NCBI GenBank assembly: GCA_002353205.1
Contig: DEJE01000036.1
Location: 1 to 35,173, forward strand
Source: Prevotella sp. UBA2756
GTDB lineage: Bacteria; Bacteroidota; Bacteroidia; Bacteroidales; Bacteroidaceae
Direction: 5' to 3'
Length of the DNA stretch: 35,173 nucleotides
In this document: positions 15,520-24,300 of the stretch, one piece after another
Numbering within the stretch: the first letter of the stretch is position 1
How the letters are laid out: every line of letters starts with the position of its first letter
The notes under the pieces: model-generated
Seen by the model: the letters and a program-made list of their open reading frames with translations, nothing else
Told to the model about the DNA's origin: nothing
Database searches by the model: none
Position numbers and translations under genes: made by a program

Positions 15520-17070
15520 TTACTTCTTGATGAACTTCTTGCCGTTCATGATCACGATGCCCTTGTAGTCGTTGCCAACCACCTGACCCTGCAGGTTGTA
15601 CATCTTGTTGTCCTGAACCTTCTCGGCCTTCACAGTCTCGATGGCGTCGATGCCGCCAGCGTTGAACTCGAAGCCACCGAAGCCCACCTGCGAGCTGTCC
15701 TGGAAGAGCCAGTAGTCAACACCTGCCTTGGCGTCGAATGTGATCCAACCCCAGAATGCCTGGTTGCCGGCTGCAATCACGTAAGGAGCGGTGTCAACAC
15801 CGTCGACGACCTTAGCGTCGTTGTGTACCTGCTGAATCTCCTCGGCGGTGAAGAACTTCATGATCTCCTGACCGTCAGCATTCAGCACCTTGTTGCCCTC
15901 AGCGTCGACAACCTTCTGGCCGTTGATGTAGCCCTCAGCCTTGTAAGCCACGGCTTCCTTCGACTGACCGTTGATGAGATAGGTGTTGCGGTTACCCTTG
16001 TTGGCCCACACCTGAACCTTCATCTTACCGTCGGTCTTGGTGGTGAACTTGTAGTAGAGGCCTGTTTCAGGCATGTCCATGCCGGGCTGGTAGTACTCGT
16101 AGATGGCGCGGTACTTGCCGGTGGGAACATCGTCGGTGACAATCTCCTCGCAGAACATGTTGATGTAGGGGTTGCCCGTGCCCATCAGGAAGTAGAGCTT
16201 CGTGCCGGCAGCGTCGTTGATGTCGGTCTTGTTGTTCTTGTTCTCCCACTTGATAGGAGCCCAGCTGCCTACGGAAGCCACCTTGTGGGCATAGGGATGA
16301 GCCTCACCCTTCTGGTCAACATAGTCGGGCATGGCATCACCCGGAGTGATGTCCTGAGCACCACCGTCGATATTGGCAGGAGTAGCACCGCCAACGGCTT
16401 CCATCGTCACGTTCTCGGTGTTCACGGTGATCACCGACTTACCGTCCTTCACGTTCGTTGCCTCGCCGTTCTCGTTCACATAAGCCAGGAAGTCGAGGGC
16501 CAGGGCTGCCGATCCGTCGGCAGCTACGTTGATGGGACTGTAGCTCTCGCCTGTCGTCACAGGGCCGGGAGTGTCGCCGCCGGTCTCGACCTTGATGCAA
16601 TAGAAGTTCAGACCCGAGTTGCCGCTGTAGATGTAGACGACGCTCGGCTCGCTGATCTTCTGCTCCACCTTGTAGATCTTGTCGCCAAGAAGGGGAGCAT
16701 CGTAGAGCTTGTTGTCCATGTTGCCGGCTGCAATCACCAGGTTGCGGTCGGTAGCGCTGCTGTTAGCCGACATACCGTAGACGGTGACGGTGCTGTTGGC
16801 GGGAGCGCCGAAGCTGAGGTAGCGGGCCTCGGCCGAACCGGCACCACCCATCTTGGCACGGTGTGTGAACTCGTAGCCGTCGATCGACTTCTTGTTCTCG
16901 TCGATGACAACGGTCTTGTCGGCATTGGCGGCGATGGTAAGGCCGTCGATGGTGACTGTCTCCGAGATGGTTCCCAGCTCGTTGAACTTCGAGTCGGAGA
17001 AGTTCCATGTCTGTGCGTTAGCACTTACTGCCATGACTGCCATGGCAATGAGAGTAAAAATTTTCTTCAT
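15520..17070 (-). CDS. Secreted modular protein of unknown function with a C-terminal sorting-like tail
   Basis: A 516-residue exported protein, signal peptide MKKIFTLIAMAVMAVSANA. The first module (about 20-165) begins TWNFSDSKFNELG and contains a strand-rich fold (DGLTIAANADKTVVID, RYLSFGAPANSTVTVYGMS, FYCIKVETGG) like the non-catalytic domains found on Prevotella/Bacteroides pectate lyases and adhesins. A Gly/Pro linker GGDTPGPVTTG follows, then a second beta-rich region (about 180-470). The end (MYNLQGQVVGNDYKGIVIMNGKKFIKK-type, residues about 490-516) resembles a type IX secretion C-terminal sorting tail of the short Prevotella form. I see no catalytic motif. A carbohydrate-binding role is inferred from location beside the SusCD operon. 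It has its own promoter and terminators, so it is a separate unit. Confidence 0.75.
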   Translation of the reverse strand: MKKIFTLIAMAVMAVSANAQTWNFSDSKFNELGTISETVTIDGLTIAANADKTVVIDENKKSIDGYEFTHRAKMGGAGSAEARYLSFGAPANSTVTVYGMSANSSATDRNLVIAAGNMDNKLYDAPLLGDKIYKVEQKISEPSVVYIYSGNSGLNFYCIKVETGGDTPGPVTTGESYSPINVAADGSAALALDFLAYVNENGEATNVKDGKSVITVNTENVTMEAVGGATPANIDGGAQDITPGDAMPDYVDQKGEAHPYAHKVASVGSWAPIKWENKNNKTDINDAAGTKLYFLMGTGNPYINMFCEEIVTDDVPTGKYRAIYEYYQPGMDMPETGLYYKFTTKTDGKMKVQVWANKGNRNTYLINGQSKEAVAYKAEGYINGQKVVDAEGNKVLNADGQEIMKFFTAEEIQQVHNDAKVVDGVDTAPYVIAAGNQAFWGWITFDAKAGVDYWLFQDSSQVGFGGFEFNAGGIDAIETVKAEKVQDNKMYNLQGQVVGNDYKGIVIMNGKKFIKK

Positions 17071-17134
17071 ACGCTTAAATATTAATTAGTTATTGTAAAA
17101 TATAAGTTTCTGACAGTTTGTAAATTAGTCTGCA

Positions 17135-17142
17135 CAAAGATA
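17135..17142 (-). promoter_or_regulatory. Promoter -7 box of the secreted modular protein
   Basis: TATCTTTG on the minus strand fits TAnnTTTG, about 65 bp before the ATG at 17070. The expected -33 position reads TTAC, so the upstream half is degenerate. An AT-rich leader of roughly 58 nt is predicted. Confidence 0.55.
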
Positions 17143-17287
17143 ACGGTTTTACTCATATTATGTAATGTATGCGCGCGAACTTTAATTTTATTTAACAGAA
17201 AACAGCGTTTTCGTAACCATTCGTCACCCTTCGGTGCTTAGTCATGTTTCTCGCTCTGTTAATTCTTCAAAAAAACAATTCAGTCCC

Positions 17288-17318
17288 TTTGTTTCGATTT
17301 ATTGTTTTATTATATTTG
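17288..17318 (+). promoter_or_regulatory. Promoter of the two-lipoprotein operon
   Basis: TTTG (17288-17291), a 19-bp spacer, then TATATTTG (17311-17318) is a full match to the Bacteroidetes promoter. It lies inside the longer open frame that begins at 17234, which supports the ATG at 17345 as the true start, giving a leader of about 20 nt. Confidence 0.8.
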
Positions 17319-17344
17319 CAAACGAAACCATTCAAAGCTGTCCT

Positions 17345-17995
17345 ATGATATTATCATCATTGATTTTAGAATTGGCAATGACAACTACGTCCTTGACTAT
17401 TGTTTCATGTAACAATTCGACCGACAACGAACTGTTATCCGACATTTCCGTTACTTCACGGAATCAAACGTTAGCTCGGGACTCTTTCATAACAATACAA
17501 GAAGATGAATACCTCGGGATTGGAGTCCAAGAGAAGGCTAACGAGTGTTATCAGCAAATCATGAAAGGGTTAGCATCTCGCGACATTTCTTCTCGTGAAG
17601 TCTTTCCTGATTATTATGGTGGCTCTTATCTTACCCTCGATGACCATCTGGTTGTCTACATCAAAGGAGATATGCAAAAAGGCATGGGAGCAATCAAGAG
17701 CGTAGTGAAAGATGACAGCTGCATTATTTACAAAGCCTGCGACTTTTCTTATCAGGAACTGACAGACATCATGGAACGATTGAATTCCATTTTGAGAAAA
17801 CATGAAAAAGAGGAGAGCTCACATCTGCAAGGTTTTGGACTGTACGAAAAAGAAAACAGAATCAAAGTCATGCTGTTCGATCTCAACGAAAAGGAAATCC
17901 AACACTTCAAAGACACTTTCTTCGACCACCCAGCCCTCATCTTTGAAAAAGGATATGAATTCAGAATGGATATCGGAACAGGAACAAAAGATTAA
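17345..17995 (+). CDS. Putative lipoprotein of unknown function
   Basis: A 216-residue protein whose start at 17345 is set by the promoter just before it; the frame is open from 17234 but that start would precede transcription. The N-terminus MILSSLILELAMTTT then SLTIVSCNNS gives a short, weakly hydrophobic lipoprotein-like signal with Cys at about 22. The mature part has a mixed alpha/beta pattern: DSFITIQEDEYLGIGVQEKA, VFPDYYGGSYLTLDDHLVVYIKGD (a strand pair also seen in the N-terminal regions of some secreted trypsin-like peptidases), and a helix FSYQELTDIMERLNSILRK. No catalytic triad is present. The segment is visibly more AT-rich than its neighbours. It is followed 18 bp later by a second lipoprotein gene, so the two are likely cotranscribed. 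Function unknown. Confidence 0.7.
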   Translation: MILSSLILELAMTTTSLTIVSCNNSTDNELLSDISVTSRNQTLARDSFITIQEDEYLGIGVQEKANECYQQIMKGLASRDISSREVFPDYYGGSYLTLDDHLVVYIKGDMQKGMGAIKSVVKDDSCIIYKACDFSYQELTDIMERLNSILRKHEKEESSHLQGFGLYEKENRIKVMLFDLNEKEIQHFKDTFFDHPALIFEKGYEFRMDIGTGTKD

Positions 17996-18013
17996 CTTTC
18001 AATCCATCGTTAT

Positions 18014-18532
18014 ATGAATGTTTTCAAACTGGTAACGATTCTACTCTTAGGCATTCTGATGATGGGATGCCGGCAGACAGGAACAGCAAAACCTCATGGA
18101 CAACAATCGAGCAGACAAGACAAGAAAGAGGAACCGTGCAGGGAATGCATTACATTGGAGATCAATGCAGACACCATCTCTATGGCAGGTCTTGAAGGAC
18201 GGGAATTTGTATTGACAATGACAAACAGGTATGCTGATTATAAAATAGAAGGCTGTTTCAACAAGATATATCTGTATCGCAAAGAAAGGGGAGAGTGGAA
18301 TATTGTGTGTGGCGACAATTGGGTGATTCTTGATTGTTACAAAGGGTATACGATGAAACCAGGTGAAGTGAAGCAGGAGATATTCACTTTCGACTGGTAT
18401 TTAAGTAGCGGTCTGCTGAAACCAGGCCTTTACAAACTGAAGACTAAACAGATTGTAGAAATCTTCCCACCCACGGCCGAGGGGAATACTCGCTGTGCAG
18501 AAGCGGAAGACCTATTCATCATCACCCGATGA
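18014..18532 (+). CDS. Putative lipoprotein with a Big_14-like immunoglobulin-type fold
   Basis: A 172-residue lipoprotein, lipobox ILMMGC with Cys19, followed by a charged, Gln/Lys-rich linker to about 42. The rest is one beta-sandwich-like domain: ITLEINADTISMAGLEGREFVLTMTN near 46-71, IYLYRKERGEWNIVC, MKPGEVKQEIFTFDWYLSSGLLKPGLYKLKT, then a final strand. The pattern of a tryptophan-containing strand followed by a PGE turn and a LKPGLYKL strand resembles bacterial Ig-like domains of the Big_14 type. The assignment is by pattern only. It is the second gene of a two-gene AT-rich unit and converges on the GH2 operon. Role unknown. Confidence 0.7.
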   Translation: MNVFKLVTILLLGILMMGCRQTGTAKPHGQQSSRQDKKEEPCRECITLEINADTISMAGLEGREFVLTMTNRYADYKIEGCFNKIYLYRKERGEWNIVCGDNWVILDCYKGYTMKPGEVKQEIFTFDWYLSSGLLKPGLYKLKTKQIVEIFPPTAEGNTRCAEAEDLFIITR

Positions 18533-18560
18533 TGATTCCCGACAAAGGCAATCATGAATG

Positions 18561-18603
18561 AAAAAAAAACAAAGGAAATGCGCAGTAAACGACATTTCCT
18601 TTG
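18561..18603 (-). terminator. Terminator of the GH140-GH78-GH2 operon
   Basis: CAAAGGAAATG (18570-18580) and CATTTCCTTTG (18593-18603) form a perfect 11-bp stem with a 12-nt loop, followed on the minus strand by nine T (18561-18569). It lies 21 bp after the GH2 stop. It may also stop the convergent lipoprotein transcript, though no T-run follows in that direction. Confidence 0.88.
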
Positions 18604-18624
18604 GTAAAGAATAGTAGACGTACA

Positions 18625-21282
18625 TTATTGTATACCGAAGTCCTGCTGCTGCTTCTCCACCTCTTCGAGCATGCGGCGACGCTCTTCGTCGCTCATCGTG
18701 GCCGACGATTGGCGATGTGCGGCGCCGGAGGCACCCATCACGGGTTGCGAAGCGGGCTTCCGGATATCGCCCTCGAACTTGTATTCGGTGTAGGGAATGC
18801 TCTCTATCTGCAGCGTGTCGGCCTGTGGGGCGTGGGTGCCCTCGAAGAGCGGACGGGCGATGATGCGAATAGGACCGGCCGTGCGCGTGCTGCGCACGAG
18901 GATGGGCGCGCTGCCCCACTCCACCAGCCTCGGGTTGGCCTGGATGGTGGCATCGCCGATGATCTCGCCTTCACCTTCAACGGTGAAAAGGACGCTCTCG
19001 CGTGCCAGACGGCGAACGTTGCCGTTGTCGTCGGTCACTTCGGCCACAACAACGATGAAGTCGGAACCGTCGGCAACGAGTTTTTTGCCCATTTCATCGG
19101 CATAAAGACGAATCTTCGTGCTCCTTCGCGACGGCATTTTCGTCTCCGTGCAGACCACTTTCCCGTTCTTGATGCCCTCGGCAACGAGCTTTACACCCTG
19201 CCAGTTGCGCTTCGTGTAGCTCTGTTCGCGCGCTTTCCAGAAGTCCCAGAAGCCTTTGAACACGACGGGCGCATTCGGAATGCCGTCCTTGGTGTGGACG
19301 ACGGGGAGCGTCGCTGACTTCCAGTCGCCGAGCGATGTCAGCCGGACGCTGTCGCAATTGGTGAAGATCGTCACGTCGTTGGGCGAGAATTGCGTCATCT
19401 CGTGAGCGATGAAGAGGAAGGGATTAGCCCCCCCTACTGCCCCCGAGGGGGCCTCATTTGTCACAGTTTCCCCCTCGGGGGACGGAAGGGAGGCTGGTAT
19501 CTGCGAGAAAAACATCTCTGCGGCGTATTTCTTCTGGCGGAAAGCGTCGTAGATTCCGCCCACGTAGGCATCGGGATGATAGCCGCGCTGGTGGTCGAAC
19601 GGGTGCCACAGGCAGCCGCCGATGAACTGTCTTTGCCCGCGGAACATCATGCCGTAGGTGTCGGCCAGCGACAAAGAGGCGGCCAGCATGGCGTGCTCGC
19701 CCCACGGACGAGCTGCGCGGTTGATGGCGTTGTGCGCATACCAGTCGTCAACATACTCACCCAACTCGCGGGTGAAGATGCACTTGTCGGTGTCGAGCGT
19801 GCCCTTGCCGATGTTGTCGGCCCAGTCGTAGAGCACGTCGTAGTTGTCTTTCACCCCGGCAGAGTTCATGTCGGCTGCAGCAACGGGCCGTCCTGGGTAT
19901 GGATATTCCTCACGAGTAATCTGTAATGCCTTCAACGCGAAGTCTTCAGGGTAGCGGGTCTCGTTCAATATGGGTTCCCACATCAGCACACAGGCGTGGT
20001 TGCGGTCGCGACGGATGATTTGGCGCGTGTTCTGATGCACCATCTCGGCCCACTGTGGGTCTTTGTTCCAGTACTGCCAGCCCGGTGTGGGCACGATGAT
20101 GAAGAGTCCCAGCTCGTCGCAAGCGTCCATGAACGACGGATCCTGCGGGTAGTGAGCGGCGCGGATGATGTCCATGCCGGCGTCTTTCAGGCGTTTGGCA
20201 TCGCGCCATTGCTGACTGTTGGGCAGCGCATTGCCCACATAGGCGAAGTCTTGATGTCGGTTTCCGCCGATCAACTGGTGGTATGGCTTGCCATTGAGCC
20301 AGAATCCGTCCTTCCCGCGGAACTCCGCTTTTCGGATTCCCGTGCGCACCATGCCGCCGTCGAGACAGCGCTTGCCGTCCATAACCTGTATCTCCACCTT
20401 ATATAAATAGGGGTCTTCGGGCGACCACAGGTGCGGCTTGGACACTTTTGTCTGCAATCGGGCCGTTGCGAACGCGTTTTTTCCTGTTGGCAAAGCAACC
20501 TTTTGGCTGACGGTCTTCACCACTTTCCCGCCTGCATCCTTGATTCTGGCCACTACGACGGGGCTCGCTTTCCGGCCGTCGGCGCTGCCCAGCTCAACGT
20601 TGATAAACATCTCGGCCTTCTGTTCGGTGATGTCGCCATAGTGGATGAACACGCCGCCACCCGCCACTTGGTTGCGTTCAAGGGCATCGGTGATGCTGAC
20701 GGCCGACTTCCCGATGAGCCATACATCGCGATACATGCCACCGTGGTAGGCGAAGTCGAGCTGCGACTGCTTCTTTCCCGGCGGATAACTTTTGTCGTCG
20801 CTGTTGTCGGCACGCACGGCAATGAGGCATTTGTCGCCCGGTTTCACATCCTCCTGCGACAGATTGACCGTAATGGGCAGGTAACCACCGAAGTTCTGAC
20901 GCACCAGACGACCGTTGACGTAGATGAGTTGCTTGCCCATGATGGCCTCGAAGTGCACTTCAACCACTTTTCCGGCCATTTCATCGGGCATAGTGAAGGT
21001 TTTCCGATACCATGTGACACCCTGATAATTGCGGTTGCCACTCACCTCGGCAGGCTCTAATCGCGACGTGTGAGGGGCGCTGACCACTTCCCATCGTGAG
21101 TCGTCGAACGTTGTTGCCTCGGCATCCTTCACGTCGCCGAGGTGAAAACGCCAGCCAGGGTTGAAGTTATAGACAATGCGCCCGGAACCAGGTAACGCAT
21201 AGAATCCGGCAACCGATGTTTCCTGGGCTTGAAACGGCATGGCCAGAAAAGCGAAGAGAAGGGAAAGGAATAGTTTCTTCAT
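18625..21282 (-). CDS. GH2 family glycosidase (beta-galactosidase-like), secreted
   Basis: An 885-residue exported enzyme (signal MKKLFLSLLFAFLAMPFQA) with the GH2 plan: sugar-binding jelly-roll (about 35-195; RWEVVSAPHT, GVTWYRKTF, VNGRLVRQNFGGYLP, YHGGMYRDVWLI), an Ig-like domain (about 195-310; PHLWSPEDPYLYKVEI), then the TIM barrel (about 318-600). Acid/base Glu441 lies in the NE of WEPILNE, and the nucleophile is probably Glu506 in FTRELGEY. C-terminal beta domains follow, and the end is a charged helix MSDEERRRMLEEVEKQQQ. Residues about 595-620 (SLPSPEGETVTNEAPSGAVG) are encoded by an inserted 70-bp palindromic repeat. GH2 covers galactosidase, glucuronidase and arabinosidase activities, so specificity is open. 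It is the last gene of the glycosidase operon. Confidence 0.9.
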   Translation of the reverse strand: MKKLFLSLLFAFLAMPFQAQETSVAGFYALPGSGRIVYNFNPGWRFHLGDVKDAEATTFDDSRWEVVSAPHTSRLEPAEVSGNRNYQGVTWYRKTFTMPDEMAGKVVEVHFEAIMGKQLIYVNGRLVRQNFGGYLPITVNLSQEDVKPGDKCLIAVRADNSDDKSYPPGKKQSQLDFAYHGGMYRDVWLIGKSAVSITDALERNQVAGGGVFIHYGDITEQKAEMFINVELGSADGRKASPVVVARIKDAGGKVVKTVSQKVALPTGKNAFATARLQTKVSKPHLWSPEDPYLYKVEIQVMDGKRCLDGGMVRTGIRKAEFRGKDGFWLNGKPYHQLIGGNRHQDFAYVGNALPNSQQWRDAKRLKDAGMDIIRAAHYPQDPSFMDACDELGLFIIVPTPGWQYWNKDPQWAEMVHQNTRQIIRRDRNHACVLMWEPILNETRYPEDFALKALQITREEYPYPGRPVAAADMNSAGVKDNYDVLYDWADNIGKGTLDTDKCIFTRELGEYVDDWYAHNAINRAARPWGEHAMLAASLSLADTYGMMFRGQRQFIGGCLWHPFDHQRGYHPDAYVGGIYDAFRQKKYAAEMFFSQIPASLPSPEGETVTNEAPSGAVGGANPFLFIAHEMTQFSPNDVTIFTNCDSVRLTSLGDWKSATLPVVHTKDGIPNAPVVFKGFWDFWKAREQSYTKRNWQGVKLVAEGIKNGKVVCTETKMPSRRSTKIRLYADEMGKKLVADGSDFIVVVAEVTDDNGNVRRLARESVLFTVEGEGEIIGDATIQANPRLVEWGSAPILVRSTRTAGPIRIIARPLFEGTHAPQADTLQIESIPYTEYKFEGDIRKPASQPVMGASGAAHRQSSATMSDEERRRMLEEVEKQQQDFGIQ
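19426..19495. repeat. 70-bp double-palindrome repeat inserted in frame in the GH2 gene
   Basis: Outer arms AGCCCCCCC / GGAAGGGAGGCT enclose two palindromes, CCCCCGAGGGGG (19440-19451) and CCCCCTCGGGGG (19470-19481), separated by an AT-richer spacer. It shares the core CCCCCTCGGGGG with the tandem units at 6207-6310. The frame stays open through it. Confidence 0.85.
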
Positions 21283-21315
21283 TGTTTTTACTATATTCTT
21301 TTATTTGATGTCATG

Positions 21316-24300
21316 TCATGGTTTCGTCTCACCACATCGAATGAGTGGTGGCGTTTTGAACGGAGTCAGCTCGACATGCTTGATGCGCTGGCGCCGCCAG
21401 GTATAGATAGCGTGCAGATGGCCGTCGCGACTCTGTATGATCGAGGGGTAGGAATACTGCGAAATGGGGCTGTCCTCAAGCGTTATGTAGTGATGCCACG
21501 ACAGTCCGTCGTCGGAAACCAAGACGGAAAGCGGTGTGCGTGCGCCCTTTTCCTTCGTGGGTTCGATGGGCCAGTCGTTGCAAATCAACGCGTATCGGCC
21601 GTCGGCAAGCGTCACGGCGTCGAGTCCGCTGTTATTATTGGGCATGTCGATGAGCTCTAATGGTGTCCACGTCTCGCCGTTATCGCTGCTGAAGGTGACT
21701 CCGACATGGCGGCTGCGCGTGCGACATAGCGCCTCCAACCGACCGTCTTTCAGCAGCAGAATGGCCGGTTGTATGGCCTTCACTCCCTCTGGCGCCTTGA
21801 CAAAATCGGTGCGTTTCCACGTCTTTCCCATGTCGTCAGAGTATTCGAAATAGACTTTCCAGCCGTCGCGCTCGTCGCTTGTAGGAGCCAGCAGACGGCC
21901 GTTGCGGGCTGCCAGCGTGCTGGCTGAACCGGCGAATCGCTCTTTCGGTAGCAAGATAGGCTTGTTCTTCACTGGACCATAGAAGCCGTCGGGCAGCGGT
22001 TCGCGCTTTCCCCAGGTTTTACCGCCGTCTTTCGACGTCACACGCCAGCCTTTCCAGCCCGCCACGTTGGGCCCGATCTTGAAGTAAAGCTGCAGCTCTC
22101 CGTCGGGTGTTTCAAAGAGAACGGGGTTCCAGCAGGCCTCGCGGTACTTGTCCCCCACGGCTGCCTCGCCGCGATTTCCGCGCCATTCGGGCAGCGGAGT
22201 GAACGTTCCGCCGAAGAACGGCATCGTACTGGCTTCCACCAGACTCTGCTTGCTCTCGGGATTGGGAGCCAACGCACGCGGCTCAACGCCGTCGGCCACC
22301 ATCTGCGGAGCCGTCCAGCGGTTGCTTCCCTTAGGCTTCCGGCTCACCCAGATGCACACATCGGGGTTGCGTTCCTTCGTTCCTCCGAAGTAAGTTGCCA
22401 CCAAATCGCCCTTCCGAGTCTCCACGATACTGGCCGAATGGCACTGCGGGAAGGGTGCATCGGTGTAGAGAAACTCGTCGACAATCGTCGGGGTGTCGTA
22501 CTTGATGAGCTGATGTGTCAGGTCGTGCACGCCCGATGGCAGTTCCCGGACCGTCTCTTCGTCGAGCTGCACCACAGCCGATGTGTTCGCAGGAATCTCG
22601 ATGTGCCATCGCAGCACGCCGTTCTCCTTCTTCCATCGGCTCGTGATGCGCCCATAAATACAATCGTAAGAAGCGTCAATATCGTCGATTTCATCGACCG
22701 AAAAGTCTGGTTTCATCACAATAGTACGGTATCCCATATCGCCGGGAGTGATGCCTGCGACGCACTCGTAGAGCCACGAGAGCAGGTCGCCGAGCAGCAT
22801 GACGTGATTGCCCGAGTTCATCTTGGGCGAAGCGGTGTCGCCGTTCCACAGTTCCCATATCGTCGTTGCGCCGTGTTCTGCCATGTATCCCCACGAAGGA
22901 TAGCTCTTGTTGGTGGCCAGGAGCCATGCGATGTCGGTTCGTCCCATCTTTGTAAGGGCGTGCATGAGCCAGCTGATGCCGATGACGCCGCACGACACGT
23001 GGCCGTTGTTGTCGGTAATGATGTTCTTGATGATGTTTTTCTCCACCTCGCCTTTGACATACTGATCGTCAATCATGCCGAAGACGTAAGGCAGAATGTT
23101 GGCCGTGGCCGTATTGTTGCCGTAGAACGTGCTGTCGGGATAGAGCAGATGGTCCGGAACGACGGCGGTTCCTTCGTTGCGAACGAGGAACCGGCGGTTG
23201 AAAGCGTCCTTCGTGAGCGCTGCTTCCTGTTGGAACCAAGTTGCATCTTCGGCCGTTCCCACCCACTTGGCGTAGGTTTCCATCTGCTTACATATATAAT
23301 AATAGTAAGCCGTAGAGATCAGCGAGCCGTCTGTCTGCCGCTTCGGATCCTGGCTGTGGATGAGCTTTTCATCCTCAGGCGGCACGCACCAGTCGCCGTA
23401 TTTGTCTGTTTCGATGATGCCGTCGTGCTGGTATTGATACTTCAGATGGTGCAGCCATCGCTTCACGTTCGGGTACCATCGGCGCAGCGGAGCATCGTCG
23501 CCGTACTGCATCAGGAGCATGGTCAGACCGTTGGGCAGCGCGGCCGGCCAGGTGACGTTGTCGCTGTAGTAGTTCCAGTAGGCCGGGGCTACGTCGGGAA
23601 TGCAGCCGTCTTCACGCTGTGCCTCGCAGATGTCGCGCATCCACTTGGCGTAGAGGTTATGGTTATCGAACAGATAAGCCTCGCCGAAGCAGCCTGCCGT
23701 GCGGTCGCCGAGCCACGGCTGTCGCTCATCGCGCTGCGGACAGTCCACGGGCAGACCCTTGTAGTTGCTCAGAATGCCCCATCGCGCGTTGTTATAGACG
23801 GTGTTCAGCGTGCGGTTTGACGAGCAGAACGAGCCTGTCTCGTCCATCTCGTCGGACACTACCTCGCCGATGAAATCGTCTATTCGTGCATTCTGCATGC
23901 CGGTTATCTCCACATAGCGGAATCCGTGGTACACAAACGTGGGGTGCCACCAGCGTCCCTGCTCGCGACCGTTGGCATAGTAGCGGTCCGTGCTGTGCGC
24001 ATGGCGCAGGTTTTCCACCCAGATGTTGCCGGCGGAGTCGAGCTTTTCAGCGAAACGCACAATGATTGAGTCGCCGGCCTGTGCCCGATTGATGCGCAGC
24101 TTCAGCCATCCCGCCATGTTTTGGCCAAGGTCCAGGATCAGTTTCCCGTCCTTTTTGTTCAGGCTGACGGGGCTGATGCGCTGCAACACACGCATGTTGG
24201 GAGCCATTGCTCCACGCAGCGTGCCTAATGGAATGGCTGTCCGCTCGGCGTTCATCCATCCTTTGTCGTCGAAACCCACCTTCGTCCAGCCGTCGAATTC

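Noticed and set aside
17234..17344. Upstream start for the first AT-rich lipoprotein
   Set aside because: A full-consensus promoter lies inside this stretch at 17288-17318, and the residues encoded upstream of 17345 do not improve the signal peptide.
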